From Aplectana chamaeleonis (lineage: Eukaryota > Nematoda > Chromadorea > Rhabditida > Cosmocercidae), in contig JAPDOI010001503.1 in assembly GCA_029168955.1 (NCBI GenBank), forward strand, positions 1 through 64,000: 64,000 nt of DNA, in the 5' to 3' direction. Shown here in pieces: positions 40,553-53,070 of this stretch; the stretch's first letter is position 1; every line of letters starts with the position of its first letter. The position numbers and the translations under genes are program-made. The notes below the pieces were generated by a model. It made no database searches and was not told the origin of the DNA. It was given only the letters and a program-made list of their open reading frames with translations.

Positions 40553-41014
40553 GTGCTTCGGGCTTCTGATGACGTCATCGGGACATCGTGAAAAGTGAAT
40601 CTGGCTTCTGATGACGTCATCGGGACGACGTGAAAAGTGAATCTGGCTTTTGATGACGTCATCGGGACGACGTCAAAAGTGCATCTGGCTTCTGATGACG
40701 TCATCGGGACGTCGTGAAAAGTGAATCTGGCTTCTGATGACGTCATCGGGACGACGTGAAAAGTGCATCTGGCTTCTGATGACGTCATCGGGACGACGTC
40801 AAAAGTGTATCTGGCTTCTGATGACGTCATCGGGACGTCGTGAAAAGTGCATCTGGCTTCTGATGACGTCATCGGGACGTCGTGAAAAGTGCATCTGGCT
40901 TCTGATGACGTCATCGGGACGACGTGAAAAGTGCATCTGGCTTCTGATGACGTCATCGGGACGTCGTGAAAAGTGCATCTGGCTTCTGACGACGTCATCG
41001 GGACGTCGTGAAAA

Positions 41015-41140
41015 ATGCATATGGCTTCTGATGCAGTCTTCGGGACGTCAGGAAAAGGGCACCTGGCTTCTGATGGAGTCATCGGGACGTCGTTAAAAGG
41101 GCATCTGTTCTCTGATAACTTCTTCGGGACGCCATAAAAA
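41015..41140. repeat. Divergent three-monomer patch inside the core
   Basis: Three adjacent monomers differ at many bases from neighbours that are almost identical to one another. They show ATGCATATGG, GATGCAGTCTTC, GACGTCAGGAAAAGGGC, GATGGAGTCATC, CATCTGTTCTC, GATAACTTCTTC and ACGCCATAAAAAG. The 42-bp period is kept exactly. The palindrome is lost in all three. Confidence 0.85.
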
Positions 41141-43959
41141 GTGCATCTGGCTTCTGATGACGTCATCGGGACGTCGTGAAAAGTGCATCTGGCTTCTGAT
41201 GACGTCATCGGGACGTCGTGAAAAGTGCATCTGGCTTCTGATGACGTCATCGGGACGTCGCGAAAAGTGCATCTGGCTTCTGATGACGTCATCGGGACGA
41301 CGTCAAAAGTGCATCTGGCTTCTGATGACGTCATCGGGACGTCGTGAAAAGTGCATCTGGCTTCTGATGACGTCATCGGGACGTCGTGAAAAGTGCATCT
41401 GGCTTCTGATGACGTCATCAGGACGTCGTGAAAAGTGCATCTGGCTTCTGATGACGTCATCGGGACGTCGTGAAAAGTGCATCTGGCTTCTGATGACGTC
41501 ATCGGGACGTCGTGAAAAGTGCATCTGGCTTCTGATGACGTCATCGGGACGTCGTGAAAAGTGCATCTGGCTTCTGATGACGTCATCGGGACGTCGTGAA
41601 AAGTGCATCTGGCTTCTGATGACGTCATCGGGACGTCGTGAAAAGTGCATCTGGCTTCCGATGACGTCATCGGGACGTCGTGAAAAGTGAATCTGGCTTC
41701 TGATGACGTCATCGGGACGTCGTGAAAAGTGCATCTGGCTTCTGATGACGTCATCGGGACGTCGTGAAAAGTGCATCTGGCTTCTGATGACGTCACCGGG
41801 ACGACGTCAAAAGTGTATCTGGCTTCTGATGACGTCATCGGGACGTCGTGAAAAGTGCATCTGGCTTCTGATGACGTCATCGGGACGTCGTGAAAAGTGC
41901 ATCTGGCTTCTGATGACGTCATCGGGACGTCGTGAAAAGTGCATCTGGCTTCTGATGACGTCATCGGGACGTCGTGAAAAATGTATCTGGCTTCTGATGA
42001 CGTCATCGGGACGTCGTGAAAAGTGCATCTGGTTTCTGATGACGTCATCGGGACGACGTCAAAAGTGAACCTGGCTTCTGATGACGTCATCGGGACGACG
42101 TGAAAAGTGCATCTGGCTTCTGATGACGTCATCGGGACGTCGTGAAAAGTGCATCTGGCTTCTGATGACGCCATCGGGACGTCGTGGAAAGCGCATCTGG
42201 CTTCTGATGACGTCATCGGGACGTCGTGAAAAGTGCATCTGGCTTCTGATGACGTCATCGGGACGTCGTGAAAAGTGCATCTGGCTTCTGATGACGTCAT
42301 CGGGACGTCGTGAAAAGTGCATCTGGCTTCTGATGACGTCATCGGGACGTCGTGAAAAGTGCTTCGGGCTTCTGATGACGTCGTCGGGACGTCGTGAAAA
42401 GTGCATCTGGCTTCTGATGACGTCATCGGGACGTCGTGAAAAGTGCATCTGGCTTCTGATGACGTCATCGGGACGTCGTGAAAAGTGCATCTGGCTTCTG
42501 ATGACGTCATCGGGACGTCGTGAAAAGTGCATCTGGCTTCTGAAGACGTCATCGGGACGTCGTGAAAAGTGCATCTGGCTTCTGATGACGTCATCGGGAC
42601 GTCGTGAAAAGTGCATCTGGCTTCTGATGACGTCATCGGGACGTCGTGAAAAGTGCATCTGGCTTCTGATGACGTCATCGGGACGTCGTGAAAAGTGCAT
42701 CTGGATTCTGATGACGTCATCGATACGTTGTGAAAAGTGCATCTGGCTTCTTATGACGTCATCGGGACGTCGTAAAAAGTGTATCTGGCTTCTGATGACG
42801 TCATCGGGACGTCGTGAAAAGTGCATCTGGCTTCTGATGACGTCACCGGGACATCGTGAAAAGTGAATCTGGCTTCTGATGACGTCATCGGGACGACGTG
42901 AAAAGTGAATCTGGCTTTTGATGACGTCATCGGGACGACGTGAAAAGTGCATCTGGCTTCTGATGACGTCATCGGGACGTCGTGAAAAGTGCATCTGGCT
43001 TCTGATGACGTCATCGGGACGTCGTGAAAAGTGCATCTGGCTTCTGATGACGTCATCGGGACGTCGCGAAAAGTGCATCTGGCTTCTGATGACGTCACCG
43101 GGACGACGTCAAAAGTGTATCTGGCTTCTGATGACGTCATCGGGACGTCGTGAAAAGTGCATCTGGCTTCTGATGACGTCATCGGGACGTCGTGAAAAGT
43201 GCCTCTGGCTTCTGATGACGTCATCGGGACGTGGTCAAAGTGCATCTGGCTTCTGATGACGTCATCGGGACGTCGTGAAAAGTGCATCTGGCTTCTGATG
43301 ACGTCATCGGGACGTAGTGAAAAGTGCATCTGGCTTCTGATGACGTCATCGGGACGTCGTGAAAAGTGCATCTGGCTTCTGATGACGTCATCGGGACGTC
43401 GTGAAAAGTGCATCTGGCTTCTGATGACGTCATCGGGACGTCGTGAAAAGTGCATCTGGCTTCTGATGACGTCATCGGGACGACGTGAAAAGTGCATCTG
43501 GCTTCTGATGACGTCATCGGGACGTCGTGAAAAGTGCATCTGGCTTCTGATGACGTCATCGGGACGTCGTGAAAAGTGCCTCTGGCTTCTGATGACGTCA
43601 TCGGGACGTCGTGAAAAGTGCATCTGGCTTCTGATGACGTCATCGGGACGTCGCGAAAAGTGCCTCTGGCTTCTGATGACGTCACCGGGACGACGTCAAA
43701 AGTGTATCTGGCTTCTGATGACGTCATCGGGACGTCGTGAAAAGTGAATCTGGCTTCTGATGACGTCATCGGGACGTCGTGAAAAGTGAATCTGGCTTCT
43801 GATGACGTCATCGGGACGACGTGAAAAGTGAATCTGGCTTTTGATGACGTCATCGGGACGACGTGAAAAGTGCATCTGGCTTCTGATGACGTCATCGGGA
43901 CGTCGTGAAAATTGCTTCGGGCTTCTGATGGCGTCATCGGGACGTCGTGAAAAGTGCAT

Positions 43960-44830
43960 CTGGCTTCTGATGACGTCACCGGGACGTCGTGGCAAGGGCA
44001 TTTGGCTTCTGATGACGTCATCGGGACGTCGTGAAAAGTGCATCTGGCTTCTGAGGACGCCATCGGAACGTCGTGAAAAGTGCATCTGGCTTGTGATGAC
44101 GTCATCGGGTAGTCGTGAAATGTGCATCTCGCTTCTGATGACGTCATCGGGACGTCGTCAAAGTGCATCTGGCTTCTGATGGCGTCATCGGGCCGTCGTG
44201 AAAAGTGCATCTGGCTTCTAATCACGACATCGGGACGCCGTCAAAAGTGTATCTGGCTTCTGATGACGTCATCGGGACGTCGCGAAAAGTGCATCTGGCT
44301 TCTGATGACGTCATCGGGAAGTCGTGAAAAGTGCTTCTGGCTTCTGACGACGTCATCGGGACGTCGCGAAAAGTGCATCTGGCTTCTGATGACGCCATCG
44401 GGTCGTCGTGAAAATTTCATCTGGCTTCTGATGACGTCATCGGGACGTCGTGAAAAGTGCATCTGGTTTCTGAAGTCGTCATCTGGACGTCGAGAAAAGT
44501 GCTTCGGGCTTCTGATGAGGTCATCGGAACGTCGTGAAAAGAGCATCTCGCTTCTGATGACGTCATCGGGACGGCGTCAAAAGGGCATCTGGCTTCTGAC
44601 GACGGCAGCGGGACGGCGTGAAAGTGCATCTGGCTTCTGATGACGTCATCGGGACGTCGTGAAAAGTGCATCTGGCTTCTGATGACGTCATCGGGACGTC
44701 GTGAAAGTGCATCTGGCTTCTGATGACGTCATCGGGACGTCGCGAAAAGTGCATCTGGCTTCTGATGACGTCATGGGAACGTCGTGAAGAGTGCATCTGG
44801 CTCCTGATGACGTCAGCGGGACGTCGTCAA
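43960..44830. repeat. Divergent patch of about 20 monomers
   Basis: Neighbouring monomers carry unrelated private changes: GTGGCAAGGGCATTTGG, GAGGACGCCATC, GGGTAGTCG, CTAATCACGACATC, TTTCATC, GAAGTCGTCATCTGG and GACGGCAGCGGGACGGCG. The stretch lies between homogenised segments and looks older or less often converted than its surroundings. Confidence 0.7.
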
Positions 44831-47800
44831 AAGTTCATCTGGCTTCTGATGACGTCATCGCAACGTCGTCAAAAGTGCATCTGGCTTCTGATGACGTCAT
44901 CGGGACGTCGTGAAAAGTGCATCTGGCTTCTGATGACGTCATCGGAACGTCGTGAAAAGTGCATCTGGCTTCTGATGACGTCATCGGGACGTCGTGAAAA
45001 TTGCTTCGGGCTTCTGATGGCGTCATCGGGACGTCGTGAAAAGTGCATCTGGCTTCTGATGACGTCACCGGGGCGACGTCAAAAGTGTATCTGGCTTCTG
45101 ATGACGTCTTCGGGACGTCGTGAAAAGTGAATCTGGCTTCTGATGACGTCATCGGGAACGACGTCAAAAGTGTATCTGGCTTCTGATGACGTCATCGGGA
45201 CGTCGTGAAAAGTGAATCTGGCTTCTGATGACGTCACCGGGACGTCGTGGCAAGGGCATCTGGCTTCTGATGACGTCATCGGGAACGACGTCAAAAGTGT
45301 ATCTGGCTTCTGATGACGTCATCGGGACGTCGTGAAAAGTGAATCTGGCTTCTGATGACGTCACCGGGACGTCGTGAGAAGTGCTTCGGGCTTCTGATGG
45401 CGTCATCGGGACATCGTGAAAATTGCTTCGGGCTTCTAATGACGTCATCGGGACGACGTCAAAAGTGTATCTGGCTTCTGATGACGTCATCGGGACGACG
45501 TCAAAAGTGTATCTGGCTTCTGATGACGTCATCGGGACGTCGTGAAAAGTGAATCTGGCTTCTGATGACGTCATCGGGACATCGTGAAAATTGCTTCGGG
45601 CTTCTAATGACGTCATCGGGACGACGTCAAAAGTGTATCTGGCTTCTGATGACGTCATCGGGACGTCGCGAAAAGTGCATCTGGCTTCTGATGACGTCAC
45701 CGGGACGACGTCAAAAGTGTATCTGGCTTCTGATGACGTCATAAGGACGTCGTAAAAAGTGTTCGGGCTTCTGATGACGTCATCGGAACGTCGAGAAAAG
45801 TGCATCTGGCTTCTGATGACGTCATATGGACGTCGTTAAAAGTGCATCTGGCTTCTGATGACGTCATCGGGACGTTGTGAAAAGTGCATCTGGCTTCTGA
45901 TGACGTCATCGGGACGTCGTAAAAAGTGCATCTGGCTTCTGATGACGTCATATGGACGTCGTGAAAAGTGCTTCTGGCTTCTGATGACTCCATCGGGACG
46001 TCGTGAAAAGTGCATCTGGCTTCTGATGACGTCATCGGGACGTCGTCAAAGGTGCATCTGGCTTCTGATGACGTCATCGGGACGTCGTCAAAAGGGCATC
46101 TGGCTTCTGATGACGTCATCGGGACGTCGTGAAAAGTGCATCTGGCTTCTGATGACGTCATCGGGACGTCGTCAAAGTGCATCTGGCTTCTGATGACGTC
46201 ATCGGGACGTCGTCAAAAGTGTATCTGGCTTCTGATGACGTCATCAGGACGTCGTGAAAAGTGCTTCTGGCTTCTGATGACGTCATCGGGACGTCGTGAA
46301 AAGTGCATCTGGCTTCTGATGACGTCATCGGGACCGTCGTGAAAAGTGCATCTGGCTTCTGATGACGTCATCGTAACGTCGCGAAGAGTGCATCTGGCTT
46401 CTGACGACGTCATCGGGACGTCGTCAAAAGTGCATCTGGCTTCTGATGACGTCATCGGAACGTCGTGAAAAGTGCATCTGGCTTCTGATGACGTCATCGG
46501 GACGTCGTGAAAAGTGCATCTGGCTTCTGATGACGTCATCGGGACGTCGTCAAAGTGCATCTGGCTTCTGATAACGTCATCGGGACGTCGTGAAAAGTGC
46601 TTCTGGCTTCTGATGACGTCATCGGGACGTCGTCAAAAGTGTATCTGGCTTCTGATGACGTCATCGGGACGTCGTGAAAAGTTCTTCTGGCTTCTGATGA
46701 CGTCATCGGGACGTCGTGAAAAGTGCATCTGGCTTCTGATGACGTCATCGGGACGTCGTGAAAAGTGCATCTGGCTTCTGATGACGTCATCGGGACGTCG
46801 TGAAAAGTGCATCTGGCTTCTGATGACGTCATCGGGACGTCGTCAAAAGTGCATCTGGCTTCTGATGACGTCATCGGGACGTCGTGAAAAGTGCATCTGG
46901 CTTCTGATGACGTCATCGGGACGTCGTTGAAAGTGCTTCTGGCTTCTGATGACGTCATCGGGACGTCGTCAAAAGTGTATCTGGCTTCTGATGACGTCAT
47001 CAGAACGTCGTGAAAAGTTCTTCGGGCTTCTGATGACGTCATCGGAACGTGTTGAAAACTGCATCTGGCTTCTGATGACGTCATCGGGACGTCGTCAAAA
47101 GTGCATCTGGCTTTTGATGACGTCATCAGAGCGTCGCGAAAAGTGCTTCGGGCTTCTGATGACGTTATCGGAACGTCGTGAAAAGTGCATCTGGCTTCTG
47201 ATGACGTCATCGGTACGTCGTCAAAAGTGCATCTGGCTTCTGATGACGTCACCGGAACGCCGTCAAAAGTGCATCTGGCCTCTGATGACGTCATCGGAAC
47301 GTCGTGAAAAGTGCATATGGCTTCTGATGACGTCATCGGGACGTCGCGGAAAGTGCTTCTGGCTTCTGACGACGTCATCGGGACGTCGCGAAAAGTGCTT
47401 CGGGCTTCTGATGACGTTATCGGAACGTCGTGAAAAGTGCATCTGGCTTCTGATGACGTCATCGAAACGTAGTGAAAAGTGCATCTAGCTTCTGATGACG
47501 TCATCGGAACGTCTTGAAAAGTGCATCTGGCTTCTGATGACGTCATCGGAACGTCGTGAAAAGTGCATATGGCTTCTGATGACGTCATCGGGATGTCGTG
47601 AAAAGTGCATCTGGCTTCTGATGACGTCATTGGGACGTCGTCGAAAGTGCATCTGACTTCTGATGACGTCATCAGAACGTCGTGAAAAGTGCATCTGGCT
47701 TCTGATGACGTCACCGGGACGTCGTGAAAAGTGCATCTGGCTTCTGATGACGTCATCAGAACGTCGTGAAAAGTGCTTCTGGCTTCTGATGACGTCATCG

Positions 47801-50137
47801 GAACGTCGTGAAAAGTGCTTCTGGCTTCTGATGACGTCATCGGGACGTCGTGAAAGTGCTTCTGGCTTCTGATGACGTCATCGGGACGTCGTCAAAAGTG
47901 CATCTGGCTTCTGATGACGTCATCGGAACGTCGTGAAAAGTGCATTTGGCTTCTGATGACGTCATCGGAACGTCGTGAAAAGTGCATCTGGCTTCTAACG
48001 ACGTCATCGGGACGTCGTCAAAACTGCATCTGGCTTCTGATGACGTCATCGGAACGTCGTCAAAAGTGCATCTGGCTTCTGATGACGTCATCATAACGTC
48101 GTGAAAAGTGCTTCGGGCTTCTGATGACGTCATCGGAACGTCTTGAAAACTGCATCTGGCTTCTGATGACGTCATCGGGACGTCGTGAAAGTGCATCTGG
48201 CTTCTGATGACGTCATCGTAACGTCGTGAAAGTGCATCTGGCTTCTGATGACGTCATCGGGACGTCGTCAAAAGTGCATCTGGCTTCTGATGACGTCATC
48301 GGGACGTCGCGAAAAGTGCTTCTGGCTTCAAATGACGTCATCGGAACGTCGTCAAAAGTGTATCTGGCTTCTGATGACGTCATCGGGACGTCGTCAAAAG
48401 TGCATCTGGCTTCTGATGACGTCATCGGGACGTTGTCAAAAGTGCATCCGGCTTTTGATGACGTCATCGGAACGTCGTCAAAAGTGCATCTGGCTTCTGA
48501 TGACGTCATCGGGACGTCGTCAAAAGTGCATCTGGCTTCTGATGACGTCATCAGGACGTCATCAAAAGTGCATTTGGCTTCTGATGACGTCATCAGAACG
48601 TCGTGAAAAAGTGCTTCGGGCTCCTGATGACGTCATCGCAACGTCTTGAAAAGTGCATCTGGCTTCTGATGACGTCATCGGGACGTCGTGAAAAGTGCAT
48701 CTGGCTTCTGATGACGTCATCGGGATGTCGTGAAAAGTGCATCTGGCTTCTGATGACGTCATCGGGACGTCGTGAAAAGTGCATCTGGCTTCTGATGACG
48801 TCATCGGGACGTCGTCAAAGTGCATCTGGCTTCTGATAACGTCATAGAAACGTCGTTGAGAGTGCTTCTGGATTCTGACGACATCATCGGGACGTCGTCA
48901 AAAGTGCATCTGGCTTCTGATGACGTCATCGGAACGTCGTGAAAAGTGCCACTGGCTTCTGATGACGTCATCGGAACGTCGTGAAAAGTGCATCTGGCTT
49001 CTGATGACGTCATCGGAACGTCGTTGAAAGTGCATCTGGCTTCTGATGACGTCATCAGGACGTCGTCAAAAGTGCATCTGGCTTCTGATGACGTCATCAG
49101 AACGTCGTGAAAAGTGCTTCGGGCTTCTGATGACGTCATCAGAACGTCGTGAAGAGTGCTCCGGGCTTCTGATGACGTCATCGGAACGTCGTCAAAAGTG
49201 CATCTGGCTTCTGATGACGTCATCGGAACGTCGTGAAAAGTGCATCTGGCTTCTGATGACGTCATCGGAACGTCGTCAAAAGTGCATCTGGCTTCTGATG
49301 ACGTCATCGGGACGTCGTCAAAAGTGCATCTGGCTTCTGATGACGTCATCAGAACGTCGGGAAAAGTGCATCTGGCTTCTGATAACGTCATCGGGACGTC
49401 GTTGAAAGTGCTTCGGGCTTCTGATGACGTCATTGGGACGTCGTCAAAAGTGTATCTGGCTTCTGATGACGTCATCGGGACGTCGTGAAAAGTGCTTCGG
49501 GCTTCTGATGACGTCATCGGGACGTCGTGAAAACTGCATCTGGCCTCTGATGACGTTATCGGAACGTCGTGAAAAGTGCATCTGGCTTCTGATGACGTCA
49601 TCGGTACGTCGTCAAAAGTGCATCTGGCTTCTGATGACGTCACCGGAACGCCGTCAAAAGTGCATCTGGCCTCTGATGACGTCATCGGAACGTCGTGAAA
49701 AGTGCATATGGCTTCTGATGACGTCATCGGGACGTCGCGGAAAGTGCTTCGGGATTCTGACGACGTCATCGGGACGTCGTCAAAAGTGCATCTGGCTTCT
49801 GATCACGTCATCAGAACGTCGTGAAAAGTGCTTCGGGCTTCTGATGACGTCATCGAAACGTAGTGAAAAGTGCATCTAGCTTCTGATGACGTCATCGGAA
49901 CGTCGTGAAAAGTGCATCTGGCTTCTGATGACGTCATCGGAACGTCGTCAAAAGTGTATCTGGCTTCTGAAGACGTCATCGGGATGTCGTGAAAAGTGCA
50001 TCTGGCTTCTGATGACGTCATTGGGACGTCGTCGAAAGTGCATCTGACTTCTGATGACGTCATCAGAACGTCGTGAAAAGTGCTTCGGGCTTCTGATGAC
50101 GTCATCGGGACGTCGCGGAAAGTGCATCTGACTTCTG

Positions 50138-51640
50138 ATGACGTCATCAGAACGTCGTGAAAAGTGCTTCGGGCTTCTGATGACGTCATCGGAACGTCGT
50201 GAAAAGTGCTTCGGGCTTCTGATGACGTCATCGGGACGTCGTGGAAAGTGCTTCGGGATTCTGACGACGTCATCGGGACGTCGTCAAAAGTGCATCTGGC
50301 TTCTGATGACGTCATCGGAACGTCGTGAAAAGTGCATCTGGCTTCTGATGACGTCATCGGAACGTCGTGAAAAGTGCATCTGGCTTCTAACGACGTCATC
50401 GGGACGTCGTCAAAAGTGCATCTGGCTTCTGATGACGTCATCGGAACGTCGTCAAAAGTGCATCTGGCTTCTGATGACGTCATCGGGACGTCGTCAAAGG
50501 TGTATCTGGCTTCTGATGACGTCATCATAACGTCGTGAAAAGTGCTTCGGGCTTCTGATGACGTCATCGGAACGTCTTGAAAACTGCATCTGGCTTCTGA
50601 TGACGTCATCGGAACGTCGTGAAAAGTGCATCTGGCTTCTGATGACTTCATCGTAACGTCGTGAAAAGTGCATCTGGCTTCTGATGACGTCACCGGGACG
50701 TCGTGAAAAGTGCATCTAGCTTCTGATGACGTCATCGAGACGTCGTGAAAAGTGCTTCGGGCTTCTGATGACGTCATCGGGACGTAGTGAAAAGTGCATC
50801 TGGCTTCTCATGACGTCATCGGGACGTCGTGAAAAGTGCCTCTGGCTTCTGATGACGTCATCGGGACGTCGTCAAAAGTGTATCTGGCTTCTGAAGACGT
50901 CATCGGGATGTCGTGAAAAGGGCATCTGGCTTCTGATGACGTCATTGGGACGTCGTCGAAAGTGCATCTGACTTCTGAGGACGGCATCAGGACGTCGTGA
51001 AAAGTGCATCTGGCTTCTGATGACGTCACCGGGACGTCGCGGAAAGTGCATCTGACTTCTGATGACGTCATCAGAACGTCGTGAAAAGTGCTTCGGGCTT
51101 CTGATGACGTCATCGGAACGTCGTGAAAAGTGCTTCGGGCTTCTGATGACGTCATCGGGACGTCGTGGAAAGTGCTTCGGGATTCTGACGACGTCATCGG
51201 GACGTCGTCAAAAGTACATCTGGCTTCTGATGACGTCATCGGAACGTCGTGAAAAGTGCATCTGGCTTCTGATGACGTCATCGGAACGTCGTGAAAAGTG
51301 CATCTGGCTTCTAACGACGTCATCGGGACGTCGTCAAAAGTGTATCTGGCTTCTGACGACGTCATCGGGACGTCGTCAAAACTGCATCTGGCTTCTGATG
51401 ACGTCATCGGAACGTCGTCAAAAGTGCATCTGGCTTCTGATGACGTCATCATAACGTCGTGAAAAGTGCTTCGGGCTTCTGATGACGTCATCGGAACGTC
51501 TTGAAAACTGCATCTGGCTTCTGATGACGTCATCGGAACGTCGTGAAAAGTGCATCTGGCTTCTGATGACTTCATCGTAACGTCGTGAAAAGTGCATCTG
51601 GCTTCTGACGACGTCATCGGGACGTCGTCAAAAGTGCATC
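50138..51640. repeat. 22-monomer duplication (924 bp)
   Basis: The run from 50138 (GTGCTTCGGG doublet, GTGGAAAGTGC, TTCTAACGACG, CATCATAACG, TTGAAAACTGC, GATGACTTCATCG) repeats from 51062 with the same variant order. The second copy differs by a few substitutions, such as AAGTACATC near 51210. Confidence 0.8.
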
Positions 51641-52194
51641 TGGCTTCTGATCACGTCATCAGAACGTCGCGAAAAGTGCTTCGGGCTTCTGATGACGTCA
51701 TTGGAACGTCGTCAAAAGTGCATCTGGCTTCTGATGACGTCATCGGGACGTCGTCAAAGGTGCATCTGGCTTCTGATGACGTCATCAGGACGTCGTCAAA
51801 AGTGCATCTGGCTTTTGATGACGTCATCGGAACGTCGTCAAAAGTGCATCTGGCCTCTGATGACGTCATCGGGACGTCGTCAAAAGTGCATCTGGCTTCT
51901 GATGACGTCATCGGGACGTCGTCAAAGGTGTATCTGGCTTCTGATGACGTCATCAGAACGTCGTGAAAAGTGCTTCGGGCTTCTGATGACGTCATCGGAA
52001 CGTCTTGAAAACTGCATCTGGCTTCTGATGACGTCATCGGACCGTCGTGAAAAGTGCATCTGGCTTCTGATGACTTCATCGTAACGTCGTGAAAAGTGCA
52101 TCTGGCTTCTGACGACGTCATCGGGACGTCGTCAAAAGTGCATCTGGCTTCTGATGACGTCATCGGAACGTCGTCAAAAGTGCATCTGGCTTCT

Positions 52195-53070
52195 GATAAC
52201 GTCATAGAAACGTCGTTGAGAGTGCTTCGGGATTCTGACGACATCATTGGGACGTCGTCAAAAGTGTATCTGGCTTCTGATGACGTCATCAGAACGTCGT
52301 GAAAAGTTCTTCGGGCTTCTGATGACGTCATCGGAACGTGTTGAAAACTGCATCTGGCCTCTGATGACGTCATGGGAACGTCGTGAAAAGTGCATCTGGC
52401 TTCTGATGACGTCATCGGGACGTCGTCAAAAGTGCATCTGGCTTTTGATGACGTCATCAGAACGTCGCGAAAAGTGCTTCGGGCTTCTGATGACGTTATC
52501 GGAACGTCGTGAAAAGTGAATCTGGCCTCTGACGACGTCATCGGAACGTCGTCAAAAGTGCATCTGGCTTCTGATGACGTCATCGGGACGTCGTCAAAAG
52601 TGCATCTGGCTTCTGATGACGTCATCGGAACGCCGTCAAAAGTGCATCTGGCTTCTGACGACGTCATCGGGACGTCGTCAAAAGTGCATCTGGCTTCTGA
52701 TGACGTCATCGGAACGTCGTCAAAAGTGCATCTGGCTTCTGATAACGTCATAGAAACGTCGTTGAGAGTGCTTCGGGATTCTGACGACATCATTGGGACG
52801 TCGTCAAAAGTGTATCTGGCTTCTGATGACGTCATCAGAACGTCGTGAAAAGTTCTTCGGGCTTCTGATGACGTCATCGGAACGTGTTGAAAACTGCATC
52901 TGGCCTCTGATGACGTCATGGGAACGTCGTGAAAAGTGCATCTGGCTTCTGATGACGTCATCGGTACGTCGTCAAAAGTGCATCTGGCTTCTGATGACGT
53001 CATCGGGACGTCGCGAAAAGTGCTTCGGGCTTCTGATGACGTTATCGGAACGTCGTGAAAAGTGAATCTG
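52195..53070. repeat. 13-monomer duplication (546 bp)
   Basis: The series ATAACGTCATAGAAACG, GACGACATCATTGGG, AAGTTCTTCGGG, GTGTTGAAAACTGC and GTCATGGGAACG occurs from about 52195 and again from about 52741, exactly 546 bp apart. It occurs a third time near 54925 with ATCATCGGG in place of ATCATTGGG. Confidence 0.85.

Larger units (their letters stand above)
25031..46940. repeat. Homogenised satellite core
   Basis: Most monomers are of one type (reference 30734-30775) and many neighbours are identical. The main variants are single changes (CCTCTGG, TATCTGG, AATCTGG, CTTCGGG) and the linked pair CACCGGGACGACGTC plus GTGTATC. Left- and right-domain classes such as TTGAAAACTGC and CATCGAAACG are rare. 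This is the pattern expected for the most recently amplified part of an array. Confidence 0.85.
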
